This document shows positions 1-9,449 of a DNA stretch of 64,000 nucleotides, piece by piece. Made by a program: the position numbers and the translations under genes. This DNA is from Dehalococcoidia bacterium (GTDB taxonomy: Bacteria; Chloroflexota; Dehalococcoidia; Lucifugimonadales; Lucifugimonadaceae): contig JASLLE010000007.1 of the NCBI GenBank assembly GCA_030747175.1, positions 1 through 64,000 of the forward strand. The letters run 5' to 3'. Within the stretch, counting starts at the first letter, position 1. Every line of letters starts with the position of its first letter. Under the pieces are notes generated by a model, which searched no databases, was not told the origin of the DNA, and worked only from the letters and a program-made list of their open reading frames with translations.

Positions 1-275
1 GCCACCGTGAAGGTGTAAGCGTCGGCGTGTTCCGGGTCCGCCCGATAGAACGCGCAGAAGGTGCAGTAGGCATCGCAGACGTTCGTGTAATTCAGGTTGG
101 TGTCGACGACGAAGGTCACGCGCCTCTCCGGGTTGTGCCGGTAGCGCAACTGTTGCGCCAGCGGCGCGAGGTCAAGCAGATCGGCTTCGGTCAGGAGAAA
201 GAGCGCCTCTTCCGGGTCGATTCGCTCGCCGGCACTCACCTTCCGGCGGATGTTCAACAGCACCGTGTTCCTCAA
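1..275 (-). CDS. mqnC: Radical SAM cyclic dehypoxanthinyl futalosine synthase (MqnC), N-terminal part, truncated by window edge
   Basis: Minus-strand translation gives ...RVTFVVDTNLNYTNVCDAYCTFCAFYRADPEHADAYTFTV with CX3CX2C radical SAM motif; TTG start at 275 overlaps the mqnA stop (TTGA); neighbours are mqnA and mqnE. Confidence 0.85.
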   Translation of the reverse strand, partial: MRNTVLLNIRRKVSAGERIDPEEALFLLTEADLLDLAPLAQQLRYRHNPERRVTFVVDTNLNYTNVCDAYCTFCAFYRADPEHADAYTFTV

Positions 276-1084
276 TTTCTATCCGATGTCGCGGACGGAA
301 CGGCGGGCCGCCACTCCGGCATTCGTTCGTAGTAACTGCGGAAGAGCGCCAGCGACTCCCGTTCCCGTTCGCCCATCCGGTAGATGAACTGATCGAGGTA
401 GGAAATCGCCTCCTCCGGTTGCATATCGGCGGACTCCCAGCCCTCCGAAGTGATCGCTTCGACGTCAGCCAGCCCGCGGTCGAGGCCCTCCCCGAGCGAG
501 CGCTCAAAAGCGGCGAGCGCGTCCGGATCGGTGTCAGCGCGTGCCAGCCAGTGAGCGTAAACAAACGGCAGACCGGTGAACTCGTGCCAAACTTCGCCGA
601 GGTCATGGACGAATGGGTAGCCGTCTATTCCGCTGCGGTTCCGCAGGGCCTCGTCGCCGATCAGAAGAATTGCATCGTGCGGCTCATCCCGGGTTACGAG
701 GGCTTCCGGTTCAACCGCCCAGTGTTCCCGAAACAGCACACGTAATAGCTGGACGGTGGTCGCCGTTTGCTCCGTCACGCCGATTCGCGCTCCCTCCATC
801 TCCTCCGGCATCAACTTGCTGAACAGGAGAATGCTCACGGACATCTGCCGTGTGGCGACGCAGTAGCCCCCGATCGGCGTCAGTGACTCACCCATCCGGA
901 ACCATTCGGCCACCGGAAGCGGGCCGGCGTCGAGATCGCCGCGCTCTACGGCAAGCGCCATCTCGCGCGGCACGCAGACCTCCAGATGCGCGGCGTCGGA
1001 AGCCAGGCGCTTGTAGAAAACAGCCGAATTCAGGTACGGCATCAACCCGACTCGAAGTTTTCTGGGTCCGATATTTTCAGGCAT
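272..1084 (-). CDS. mqnA: Chorismate dehydratase (futalosine pathway) MqnA
   Basis: ORF 270 aa; KLRVGLMPYLNSAVFYKRL... periplasmic-binding-like MqnA fold sequence; sits between mqnE and mqnC. Confidence 0.88.
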   Translation of the reverse strand: MPENIGPRKLRVGLMPYLNSAVFYKRLASDAAHLEVCVPREMALAVERGDLDAGPLPVAEWFRMGESLTPIGGYCVATRQMSVSILLFSKLMPEEMEGARIGVTEQTATTVQLLRVLFREHWAVEPEALVTRDEPHDAILLIGDEALRNRSGIDGYPFVHDLGEVWHEFTGLPFVYAHWLARADTDPDALAAFERSLGEGLDRGLADVEAITSEGWESADMQPEEAISYLDQFIYRMGERERESLALFRSYYERMPEWRPAVPSATSDRN

Positions 1085-2190
1085 CAGGAGTACACCTTGA
1101 TCTCGTTATAGAGGGCGTCGCGCTCGACCGGCGTCCGGCCTGTGGACGCGATCAATCGGGCCATGCGTTCGCGCGCCAGCCCGGCGGGAGAGTCGGCCTG
1201 CGCAGCGTGGGCGATGCGCTCTTTACCGATGGTGCCGTCCATGTCATCGGCGCCGAAGTGCAGCGCGAGCGCCGCCGTCGCCTCGCCGAGCATCACCCAG
1301 TACGATTTGATGTGCGGGATGTTGTCCAGCATCAGGCGGGCCACGGCGATCATCTTGAGATCGTCCATCGGGGGCGCGTGGCGCGGTACCAGCATCGTGC
1401 TGCCCACCTGGTATTCGAGCGGGATGAAAGCGAGAAAGTCGCCGGTGTCGTCCTGTATTTCCCGCAACCGGATCAGGTGATCGATCCGCTCTTCCATGGT
1501 CTCGATGTGGCCGTACAGGAGCGTGCCGTTGGACTTGATGCCCATCGCGTGCGCCGCGCGGTGGATCTGCGCCCACCTCTGGGCGTTCGCCTTGCCGGGC
1601 AGCAGTTCCCGGTGCACGCGCTCCGAGAACACCTCTGCGCCCCCCCCGGGCATCGACCTCAATCCGGCCTCTTTAAGACGGGCGAGCGACTCCTCCGGTT
1701 CGATCTTCCAGCGCCTGTGGAAGTAGTCGATCTCGGACGCCGTAAACCCCTTGATGTTCACGGTCGGATACGCGGCGTGGATGTCCCGGACCAGTTGTTC
1801 GTAATGCTCAAACGGCCAGTCCGGGTGATGCCCGCCCACGATGTGGACCTCGCCCATTTCAGGGTCGATCGAATCCAGGATTTCTTCGGTGGTCAGCTCG
1901 TACGCCTCTGCATCGCCCGGTTTCTTTGCGAAGTCACAGAAAGCACAACTCAAGACGCAGATATTGGTCGGATTGATGTGCCGGTTCAGGACGAAGTAGA
2001 CCTTGTTTCCCGACACGAGCCGCTTCCGGTAATCTCCCATCTTCCCGAGCGCCGGAAAGTCGTCGCTATAGAGCATCGTCACCCCGTCATCAAAGCCCAG
2101 ACGCTCCCCTGACCGGGCGTTCTCCCAGATCGGCGCAAGCGCCGGGTCGATGAACTGGATGCCGTTTGCTTCCAGCGTTTGTAGGGTCAA
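1084..2190 (-). CDS. mqnE: Aminodeoxyfutalosine synthase MqnE (radical SAM)
   Basis: ORF 368 aa; CVLSCAFCDFAKKPGDAEAYELTTEEIL CX3CX2C radical SAM signature. Confidence 0.9.
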   Translation of the reverse strand: MTLQTLEANGIQFIDPALAPIWENARSGERLGFDDGVTMLYSDDFPALGKMGDYRKRLVSGNKVYFVLNRHINPTNICVLSCAFCDFAKKPGDAEAYELTTEEILDSIDPEMGEVHIVGGHHPDWPFEHYEQLVRDIHAAYPTVNIKGFTASEIDYFHRRWKIEPEESLARLKEAGLRSMPGGGAEVFSERVHRELLPGKANAQRWAQIHRAAHAMGIKSNGTLLYGHIETMEERIDHLIRLREIQDDTGDFLAFIPLEYQVGSTMLVPRHAPPMDDLKMIAVARLMLDNIPHIKSYWVMLGEATAALALHFGADDMDGTIGKERIAHAAQADSPAGLARERMARLIASTGRTPVERDALYNEIKVYS

Positions 2191-2242
2191 TTTGTCCTGC
2201 TCTCATCTGTGCCTGGTCGCTACACCCTGCGGTTTTCGTATT

Positions 2243-4006
2243 TCAGCTGAAGTACTCGCCCCACCTGCGATCCACCTTCTGAATCACGCCCGGGTCCATT
2301 ACGAGCGGCCGCGGGTAGGTGGACTTGAGGGAGGCGTCTATCCCCATCACGCCGGAGTACGCGGGAACCGGCCCGCGTAGCTCTGCGCCCGTAAAAACGA
2401 TGTCCTGCGCCGGGTCGAACCGGGTGAAGAGACCCCACAGGACTGAGGTGTCGTCGTCGATATCGATATCCGGTGACACGACGGCGATCAGCTTGACCGG
2501 AGACAGGAGCGGCGACGCCACAAGCGCTTCAAGAGCGCGACGCGGCTCGTTCTCGACCTGGACCACCAGCAATGTCTGTTCGATAAACCGCGAACGCATC
2601 ACGCCCGGCGCTATCGCAGCCAGATCGCCCGGCAGCGGGACCGCCGTATCGGGCGATGCCCCCCGGCCTGTGGCGTCGATGATCAGCTTCCCACCGCCGA
2701 CAGGTGTCGTGGCGCCGCCCGTGAAGTCCAGCGTGTCGACCGGCGCCCGGGCGATCACCTGCACGTCCCTCTGAACGTCGAAATTACGGCGGATCGCCCC
2801 CACCACCCGGGCGAAGCTACGGACGTTCACATCCGGATCCACGAGTACGATCACTTTGCACAGGGCGAGTTGCCCCGTCCCGAGCAGGCCGAGCGCGGTC
2901 TTGAGCGGTTCCCGCTCGTAGCGCGTCTCCACCGAGACAACAAGCAGGTTGTGGAACCCCGCCTCGAAGTAGGCCCACAGGTCCGTGAGTTCCGGGTGGA
3001 TCAGTTTCGCAAGCGGCTTCAACACTTCCTGCGTGGCGTCGCCGATGAACTTGTCTTCCTGCGGCGGCCTTCCGACCACCGTCGCCGGGTACACCGGGTT
3101 GCGCCTGCGCGTGATCGCTATTACCTGGAAGATCGGGAACTCAGCGGGTTCGGAATAATGACCGAAATGGTCCCCGAACGGGCCTTCGACGCGCCGAACG
3201 TTGGGAGGTACAACGCCCTCCAGCACGAACTCCGCCTGCGCCGGCACCTGCATATCCAGGGTGGCCGCTCTGGTCATGGGCGTCCTCGCGTTTCGCAGGA
3301 ACCCGGCAAACGCCGCCTCGTCAAATCCCTCCGGAAGCGCGGCAACGGTCGCCAGCCACAGCGCCGGATCGCCGCCGATAGCCACCGCAACCTCCAGCGG
3401 ACGCCCGCGCCCTTCCGCCTGCCAGTGATGGACGCCACCGCCTCGCTCGATCTGGATGTGCATGCCAGTGGTCTGCCCGTCGTACACCTGCATCCGGTAC
3501 ATTCCGATGTTTCGGATTCCAGTTACCTGGTCGACGGTGTGCACGAGCGGAAGCGTGACGAAACGGCCGCCATCCCCGGGCCAGCACTTCAGGATCGGCA
3601 TAGTCCCGAGATCGGGATTCGACTCCACGACTTCCTGTACAGGCGCTTTACGCGATTTGCCAGGACGGAAGTTCATGAAACGTTTCGCCATTCCGCGATT
3701 ACGCCAGATCGCCTTGAAGGACGGCGGGTTCATGTCCCGCATGAAATGGAGAAGACGCTCGCCCAGCTCTTCCGGCTCTCCGCCGATCGCCATGTTGACG
3801 CGCCGGCGCGAGGACAGGACGTTGATCGCAACCGGGTAAGACGAGCCTTCGACGTTCTCGAACAACAGGGCCGGACCGCCTTCGAGCACGGATCGCGTGG
3901 CGATCTCGGTGATCTCAAGCTCTGGACTCACCGGCGCGGAGATACGGTGCAATTCGCCGTTTGCTTCCAGGTAGGCCAGGAACGACTGGAGGTCCGTGAA
4001 TGCCAT
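2243..4006 (-). CDS. UbiD-family decarboxylase, probably menaquinone pathway (MqnL-like)
   Basis: ORF 2243..4072, start reassigned to MAFTDLQSFLAYLEANGELHRI; UbiD-type sequence; adjacent to UbiX and UbiA homologs. Confidence 0.88.
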   Translation of the reverse strand: MAFTDLQSFLAYLEANGELHRISAPVSPELEITEIATRSVLEGGPALLFENVEGSSYPVAINVLSSRRRVNMAIGGEPEELGERLLHFMRDMNPPSFKAIWRNRGMAKRFMNFRPGKSRKAPVQEVVESNPDLGTMPILKCWPGDGGRFVTLPLVHTVDQVTGIRNIGMYRMQVYDGQTTGMHIQIERGGGVHHWQAEGRGRPLEVAVAIGGDPALWLATVAALPEGFDEAAFAGFLRNARTPMTRAATLDMQVPAQAEFVLEGVVPPNVRRVEGPFGDHFGHYSEPAEFPIFQVIAITRRRNPVYPATVVGRPPQEDKFIGDATQEVLKPLAKLIHPELTDLWAYFEAGFHNLLVVSVETRYEREPLKTALGLLGTGQLALCKVIVLVDPDVNVRSFARVVGAIRRNFDVQRDVQVIARAPVDTLDFTGGATTPVGGGKLIIDATGRGASPDTAVPLPGDLAAIAPGVMRSRFIEQTLLVVQVENEPRRALEALVASPLLSPVKLIAVVSPDIDIDDDTSVLWGLFTRFDPAQDIVFTGAELRGPVPAYSGVMGIDASLKSTYPRPLVMDPGVIQKVDRRWGEYFS

Positions 4007-4007
4007 C

Positions 4008-4622
4008 TCAGTCCCCGGTCCCCCGCCATCGACGCAACAGGTCCGACTCCACCTCCAGGGTGTCGAGCACACGCCCGGCGATCATGTCTACGAGGTCGTC
4101 CACGCTCTCGGGCCGGTGGTAGAAGCCGGGCATGGCGGGCAACACGATCGCCCCCGCCTCGGTGACCGCGGTCATGTTGCGAAGATGGATCAGGCTTAGA
4201 GGGGTTTCTCGGGGCACGAGGATCAGCTTCCGCCGTTCCTTCAGCGCCACGTCCGCCGCCCGCTCAAGCAGGTTTGATGAGATCCCGGTGGATATCCGTG
4301 CCAGCGTTCCCATCGAACACGGCACAACGACCATGCCCGCGCATTCAGACGATCCGCTGGCGATCGCCGCTCCGACGTCCCGCTGATCGAAGAGTTCAAT
4401 CGAACCGGGCCCTGAATCCAGGCCGAGGCTATCCATGACGGTCCGGGTATCAGACGCCGGGTTCCCGGTCAGCGAGATACCCAACTCGATATCGATCACG
4501 CGCCTGCCGGCGTCCGTGATAACTATCTTGACGTCGTGGCCGGCTCGAACGAGCCCCTCGATCACCCGCCGGGTGTATGGAGCGCCGCTGCCGCCCGAGA
4601 TTCCAACGATGTAGTTCGCCAT
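4008..4622 (-). CDS. UbiX-family flavin prenyltransferase
   Basis: ORF 204 aa; MANYIVGISGGSGAPYTRRVIEGLV ... VVVPCSMGTLARISTGISSNLLERAADVALKERRKLILVPRETPLSLIHLRNM typical UbiX. Confidence 0.93.
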   Translation of the reverse strand: MANYIVGISGGSGAPYTRRVIEGLVRAGHDVKIVITDAGRRVIDIELGISLTGNPASDTRTVMDSLGLDSGPGSIELFDQRDVGAAIASGSSECAGMVVVPCSMGTLARISTGISSNLLERAADVALKERRKLILVPRETPLSLIHLRNMTAVTEAGAIVLPAMPGFYHRPESVDDLVDMIAGRVLDTLEVESDLLRRWRGTGD

Positions 4623-5506
4623 CAGCTCACCAGCGTTCCGGCGATGACGAACACGGCGAATACAACAGCGATGATGCCGTTCATCGTGAAGAACGCAGCG
4701 CCCAGCTTTGAGAGATCGTTCGGCGAGATGAGCCTTTGCTCGTACGTGAGCAACGCCGCAGCAGCTCCGGTTCCGGCGAAATAGAGAGCGTGCGCATCAA
4801 GCAGCAGGCCGGCGATCACGAGGGCCGCCACGGTGACGAGATGGAATGAGCGAGATATCCAGAGGGCGGCACGGATACCGAAGCGAGCCGGGATGGAATT
4901 GAGACCCTGCGCGCGGTCAATCTCGATGTCCGCCGTGGCGTAAATGATGTCGAACCCGGCTACCCAGAACATTGCGCCAATACCCAGCCACGTTACGCCC
5001 CAGTTGAGGTCGCCGGTCAATGCGACCCACGTGGCCGGCGGGATGATGATGTATACGGCCCCCAGTGCCAGGTGGGCGAGCCACGTAAAGCGCTTCGTGT
5101 ACGGGTAGACCGTCAGCACGGCGATAACGACCGGGCTCAGATACCAGGCAAGCCGGTCGAGCTGCGACACGGCCAGAAGAAACGCCGCCAGCGCGACGCC
5201 CATGTAGACCCAGACCTGCCGCGACGTGATCAACCCCGCCGGGATCGCCCGGCTCGCTGTGCGCGGGTTGCGTGCGTCTATCCCGGCGTCGATGACCCTG
5301 TTCGCGCCCATGCCAAAGGTCCGCGCCCCCACCATCGCCACGGCCAGCCAGACCAGCGGCCGCCACTCCGGGAGCCCGTCTGTGACAAGAAACGCGGTGG
5401 CCGCGGCGAAAGGCAGCGCAAACACGGAGTGCTCAAACTTGATCGTCTCGGAGAACAGCATGATCCGGCCCCAGGCCGTCGTCGCCTGCGGAGTCGCACT
5501 AGCCAT
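4622..5506 (-). CDS. UbiA-family prenyltransferase (probable MqnP)
   Basis: Multi-TM protein; KFEHSVFALPFAAATAFL ... GMGANRVIDAGIDARNPRTASRAIPAG prenyltransferase Asp-rich motif; start at MASATPQ... Confidence 0.9.
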   Translation of the reverse strand: MASATPQATTAWGRIMLFSETIKFEHSVFALPFAAATAFLVTDGLPEWRPLVWLAVAMVGARTFGMGANRVIDAGIDARNPRTASRAIPAGLITSRQVWVYMGVALAAFLLAVSQLDRLAWYLSPVVIAVLTVYPYTKRFTWLAHLALGAVYIIIPPATWVALTGDLNWGVTWLGIGAMFWVAGFDIIYATADIEIDRAQGLNSIPARFGIRAALWISRSFHLVTVAALVIAGLLLDAHALYFAGTGAAAALLTYEQRLISPNDLSKLGAAFFTMNGIIAVVFAVFVIAGTLVS

Positions 5507-6119
5507 CGGTGTTCTCCCGCTCTGGATCAGTGCCGGTATCAGGCCGCTCAAGTCCATCGACCAGCACGGTCCGGAGCACCGGAAGCGCCTCGGCCGGGGT
5601 CGGCGTTCCCCGGTACACCCAGTTCACGACTATCTCGTTGACGGCGCCGAGCCAGGCGCGGGCCACGACTTCCGTATTCGTCGGTGCGATCTCGCCCGCT
5701 TCGACCGCCCGGTCCAATCCGTCCCGGATCACTGCAGCGAAGCGTCCGAATGTCTCGACCCGTTTCTGCTCAAACGCCGAGCCCATCGAGTATCCCTGTA
5801 CGAGGAGAACCTTGGCCAGCCGGCGCCGACGGCCAAGCCGGGTCAGCACTTCGGATAGCGCCGCGTCCGCCCCGGCGAGGGGAGATTCGCAGGCCGCCGC
5901 CGCCTCTTCCGCACGGCGGGTAAGTCGGTCGGCCAGCCGGTCGATCACCGCAAAGAACAGGTCTTCTTTGCTCGGGAAGTGAAAGTAGAAGCCGCCCTTG
6001 GACAATGAGGTGCGGCCGGCGATATCGTCCACCAGCGTCTGGTGGTATCCCTGATCGGCGAACGCGTCCTCTGCAGCTTCAAGGATCCGTTCACGAGTCG
6101 TTTCACGCTGGGCGGGCAT
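5499..6119 (-). CDS. TetR/AcrR family transcriptional regulator
   Basis: ORF 206 aa; RERILEAAEDAFADQGYHQTLVDDIAGRTSLSKGGFYFHFPSKEDLFFAVI TetR HTH. Confidence 0.93.
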   Translation of the reverse strand: MPAQRETTRERILEAAEDAFADQGYHQTLVDDIAGRTSLSKGGFYFHFPSKEDLFFAVIDRLADRLTRRAEEAAAACESPLAGADAALSEVLTRLGRRRRLAKVLLVQGYSMGSAFEQKRVETFGRFAAVIRDGLDRAVEAGEIAPTNTEVVARAWLGAVNEIVVNWVYRGTPTPAEALPVLRTVLVDGLERPDTGTDPERENTDG

Positions 6120-6151
6120 CGGTACTCAAAAGAAGACGATCCGTGGTATCA

Positions 6152-6173
6152 ACCGACCGACTGGTCGGTCGGT
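6152..6173. promoter_or_regulatory. Putative TetR operator (inverted repeat ACCGACCGAC-TG-GTCGGTCGGT)
   Basis: 10-bp perfect arms with 2-bp spacer, 33 bp upstream of the tetR start codon. Confidence 0.8.
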
Positions 6174-6256
6174 CACGCCAAAGTTTAGACTGCGTTAATT
6201 ACGCGGTCAATGAATAATGCGTGAACACCTGGTTCCATCCTTGTGACATCGGCAGA

Positions 6257-6297
6257 ATCGCCCCCTCCTGATGTAGGAGAGGGTTCGGGGGTGGTTA
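6257..6297. repeat. Dispersed intergenic repeat module B (copy 1)
   Basis: atcgccccctcctgatgtaggagagggttcgggggtggtta; near-identical copy at 39416..39455. Confidence 0.75.
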
Positions 6298-6352
6298 ACT
6301 ACCGCTACGACGCTCTTTGCGTCATTCCCGTGCATACGGGATCGACGCGAGT

Positions 6353-6394
6353 CGCGACCCACCTCCAACCTCCTCCCTCCCAGGGAGGAGGCTA
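6353..6394. repeat. Dispersed intergenic repeat module A (copy 1)
   Basis: cgcgacccacctccaacctcctccctcccagggaggaggcta; near-identical copy at 39371..39412. Confidence 0.75.
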
Positions 6395-6416
6395 ATACCC
6401 ATCCCCGGAGGCCAAT

Positions 6417-6839
6417 ATGACAGCAGACATCACAATCAGGCCGTGCCGGTTTGAAGACATCCCTGCCGTTCTCAAACTGTGGATAGACGCAGACACAGTG
6501 CCCGGGCCAACGGACCACGCGGCAGCGATCGAGCGACGGTTGCAACGCGACGGAGAGCTATTCGTACTCGCCGTTGACGGAGCGCGTATCGTCGGATCAC
6601 TCATGGGAGGCTGGAACGGCTGGCGTGGAGACATGGCCCGCCTGGCCGTGCACCCGGACTATCGTCGTAGGGGCATCGCGAGGCAACTCATAGCAGAGGT
6701 CGAAACTCGCCTCCGTGACCTTGGATGCAGTCGCATAACAAGCCTCGTATTCATCAACGAACCGGGCGCGCCTGAGTTGTGGTCAAACGCCGGTTACAAA
6801 CCAGACTCCGAGATAGGCCGCTACTACAGAGACCTGTAA
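6417..6839 (+). CDS. GNAT family N-acetyltransferase
   Basis: ORF 140 aa; MARLAVHPDYRRRGIARQLIAEVETRLRDLG acetyl-CoA binding motif (R/Q-x-x-G-x-A). Confidence 0.9.
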   Translation: MTADITIRPCRFEDIPAVLKLWIDADTVPGPTDHAAAIERRLQRDGELFVLAVDGARIVGSLMGGWNGWRGDMARLAVHPDYRRRGIARQLIAEVETRLRDLGCSRITSLVFINEPGAPELWSNAGYKPDSEIGRYYRDL

Positions 6840-6996
6840 GGCTGGACGTAACGCCCTCTCCCAGCGGGAGAGGAAGAACCCCGATCAATTCGGGGTGAAG
6901 GTGAGGGAGAAGTCCTTCCCACCAAAACCGTATTCGTGAGCGAATCCTCTCCCCCACCCAACCCTCTCCCGCTGGGAGAGGGCGTTACGTCAAGCC
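6840..6996. repeat. Palindromic intergenic element (MITE/REP-like) with long terminal inverted repeats
   Basis: gacgtaacgccctctcccagcgggagagg (6845..6873) is the exact reverse complement of 6963..6991 (29 bp); extends to 34 bp with one mismatch; nested hairpin ccccgatcaattcgggg inside. Confidence 0.85.
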
Positions 6997-7022
6997 CATT
7001 CCCCCGTCGTCGCCATTCCCCG

Positions 7023-8879
7023 CTAACGCCGTCCGAAACCTCGTTCCAGGTCGGGCTGGCTCATGTGGATCATGGTTGGGCGTCCGTGCGGGCAGGTGTG
7101 CGGCTGATCCGCCTTCTCCAGGCTCCTCAGGAGCGCCCTGCCCTCGTCATCGGTAAGTCGCATTCCGGCCCTTACCGATGAATGGCAGGCCAGCGTTGCG
7201 ATCATCCTCTCGCGCCAGGCATCGTGACGCCCTCCGGACGCCACCTCGTCCAGCAGGCCCCGGAACGCGTCGCCCGCCGCCGATGTGCGGTCGGCGAGCA
7301 TGCGCGGGATCGCCCGGATCAGCGCCGTTCCCGGCCCGAACGGCTCGACGACGAATCCCATCCCTGCGATCAGATCGCTTTGATCCGCCAGTAGTTCTTC
7401 CTGCCTCGGTTCGAGCGCGACCGGCTCTGGCTCCAGCATCGTCTGCGCATCGGGAGCGCCGGTGTTGAGCGCCGTGGTTATCTCTTCAAACCGAACCCGC
7501 TCGTGCGCGGCGTGCTGGTCGATCAGGTACACGCCGTCCGGCCCTTCCGCCAGCAGATAGGTTTCCTGCGCCTGTCCGATCATCCTCAGGACCGGTAGAG
7601 TTTCGCGCTGCGTCTGCATTCCGGGGACCGACACATCGGGCGCTGGCTCGCTTTCGGCCGTGCTCGTGCTCGTTCCGATCGCCGAATCCACGCGATCCCC
7701 GGACACAGGCTCCCCTTCACGACGTGAAGGCCATAGTGGGTTCTGCTCAAGATCTGTTCTCGGCGCGCTCACCGCCGCCGGCCCCCCGGGACTACCGGCC
7801 GGTCCACGGGCCGATCCGCCGACGCCGGCAAAGGTGTGTGACGGAGATGTCGGCCGGAACGTCGGGACCGGCGCATTAGCGACCAACACGGCTCTGACCG
7901 CCCGTTGCACCTCTCCAAACACGAGGTCTTCCCGCAGGAACCGGACCTCTGTTTTTGCCGGGTGCACATTCACATCCACGTCATTCAATGGCGCCCTCAC
8001 CAGCACAACAGCGATGGGGTACCTCCGCTCGCCGAGGAACCCGTGATACGCCTGTTCGATTGCGTATGTAATACGTCTGCTCTGGACCCACCTGCCGTTG
8101 ATTCCGAGAGTTATGAATCCACGATTACCCCGGCTGACAGACGGCGCTCCGGTCAATCCACCAACGCTGAACGCCGGAGGCGCTCCATCGGAGAACGGTT
8201 CCGCTTCTGGAATTTCCAGCATCGCCTCCGCGATCCGCGCGCCGTACGTCCCGGCCACCGCTCCAGCGAGATCGCCTCCGCCGGGAGTTACCAACCGTTG
8301 ACGACCGTCCGCAGTCAGACGAAATGCAACATCGGATCGCACCAGCGCGTACGAGGTGACCAGCGACTGGATCCGGCCGAGCTCAGCCCCGGGAGAGCGC
8401 AGGAACTTCCGCCGGGCAGGGACGTTGGAGAACAATCCCCGTACGGCAACACTCGTCCCGGCGGGCACACCCGTCTTCCCGAACTCTTCCGCCTCGCCAA
8501 ATTCAAGCAACAGCCGTTCGCCGGAATCCTGGCCAGCTGTTCGGCTGGAAGCTTCGACACGCGAGACCGATGCGATGCTCGGCAACGCCTCGCCACGAAA
8601 TCCCAGTGTGGCGATGCCGAGGAGGTCGGACGTCTCATCAACCTTGCTCGTGGCGAAGCGCTGAAACGCCAGCTCCAGTTCGCCGGGCGCTATCCCGCCG
8701 CCGTCGTCGACAACCCGGATCAGTTCGGAGCCGCCGCCATCGACCTCGATATCGATACGCGTGGCCCCGGCGTCGAGCGCGTTTTCGACCAGTTCCTTAA
8801 CGACCGAGGCCGGCCGTTCGATCACCTCACCCGCGGCGATGCGGGCGGCGGTGGCATCGTCGAGCAGGCGGATCGGCAT
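7023..8879 (-). CDS. mutL: DNA mismatch repair protein MutL
   Basis: ORF 618 aa; MPIRLLDDATAARIAAGEVIERPASVVKELVENALDAGATRIDIEV ... GFRGEALPSIASVS GHKL ATPase motifs. Confidence 0.97.
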   Translation of the reverse strand: MPIRLLDDATAARIAAGEVIERPASVVKELVENALDAGATRIDIEVDGGGSELIRVVDDGGGIAPGELELAFQRFATSKVDETSDLLGIATLGFRGEALPSIASVSRVEASSRTAGQDSGERLLLEFGEAEEFGKTGVPAGTSVAVRGLFSNVPARRKFLRSPGAELGRIQSLVTSYALVRSDVAFRLTADGRQRLVTPGGGDLAGAVAGTYGARIAEAMLEIPEAEPFSDGAPPAFSVGGLTGAPSVSRGNRGFITLGINGRWVQSRRITYAIEQAYHGFLGERRYPIAVVLVRAPLNDVDVNVHPAKTEVRFLREDLVFGEVQRAVRAVLVANAPVPTFRPTSPSHTFAGVGGSARGPAGSPGGPAAVSAPRTDLEQNPLWPSRREGEPVSGDRVDSAIGTSTSTAESEPAPDVSVPGMQTQRETLPVLRMIGQAQETYLLAEGPDGVYLIDQHAAHERVRFEEITTALNTGAPDAQTMLEPEPVALEPRQEELLADQSDLIAGMGFVVEPFGPGTALIRAIPRMLADRTSAAGDAFRGLLDEVASGGRHDAWRERMIATLACHSSVRAGMRLTDDEGRALLRSLEKADQPHTCPHGRPTMIHMSQPDLERGFGRR

Positions 8880-9311
8880 CTAACCGGCCCCGTTGCGCGG
8901 GCTGATAAACCGGGAGAACGACGAGGTTCCGGAGGAGGCGTAGTCGAGCAATGCGTTGGCCACATTGACCAGTTCCCTATCGTCGTCATCGGCAAAGAAA
9001 TAGGGCCGGACAATCACGCCCCCAAACTCGTGCACTATCTCTTCGTGATCGTCCACCACGAGGTCTGGCGAGACGGGCAGCGCCGCCCTTTCCACCGCGG
9101 CGCGGTAATCGGTGGTTGGCTTCTCGAAGTAGTCGGTGACCATCGGATCGATCCGATGCCGGGTCATCTCGTACTTTCGGATACCCACGCCGGACCAGAT
9201 GTACATCGCGTGCCCGGCATCTGTCACACGGCTGAACAGGGTTTCGGCGTGCGGGCGCAGCGCGCCGTTGGCAGAGATCAATGTGTAGTCGACGTCTATG
9301 AAGAAGTTCAA
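8880..9311 (-). CDS. HAD-superfamily hydrolase-like protein
   Basis: ORF 143 aa; N-terminal FIDVDYTL (HAD motif I DxDxT-like) and DLVVDDHEE. Confidence 0.65.
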   Translation of the reverse strand: MNFFIDVDYTLISANGALRPHAETLFSRVTDAGHAMYIWSGVGIRKYEMTRHRIDPMVTDYFEKPTTDYRAAVERAALPVSPDLVVDDHEEIVHEFGGVIVRPYFFADDDDRELVNVANALLDYASSGTSSFSRFISPRNGAG

Positions 9312-9449
9312 CGGGTAACTCGAAGAATGCCGGGCAGTGGAATAAGACGGCCCGAGTATAGCTATCGCCCGCCCGTTCCCGGCGCGCCATATATCCGAAG
9401 CCGGCGTTTCCCGGCCATCAACAGGGTCGGCACGCTGAACGTCCGGAAA

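Noticed and set aside
850-2112. 420-aa plus-strand ORF
   Set aside because: Antisense shadow of mqnE/mqnA in high-GC DNA; Arg/His/Pro-rich translation with no recognisable domain
2870-4165. 431-aa plus-strand ORF
   Set aside because: Antisense to the UbiD gene; low-complexity composition, no domain
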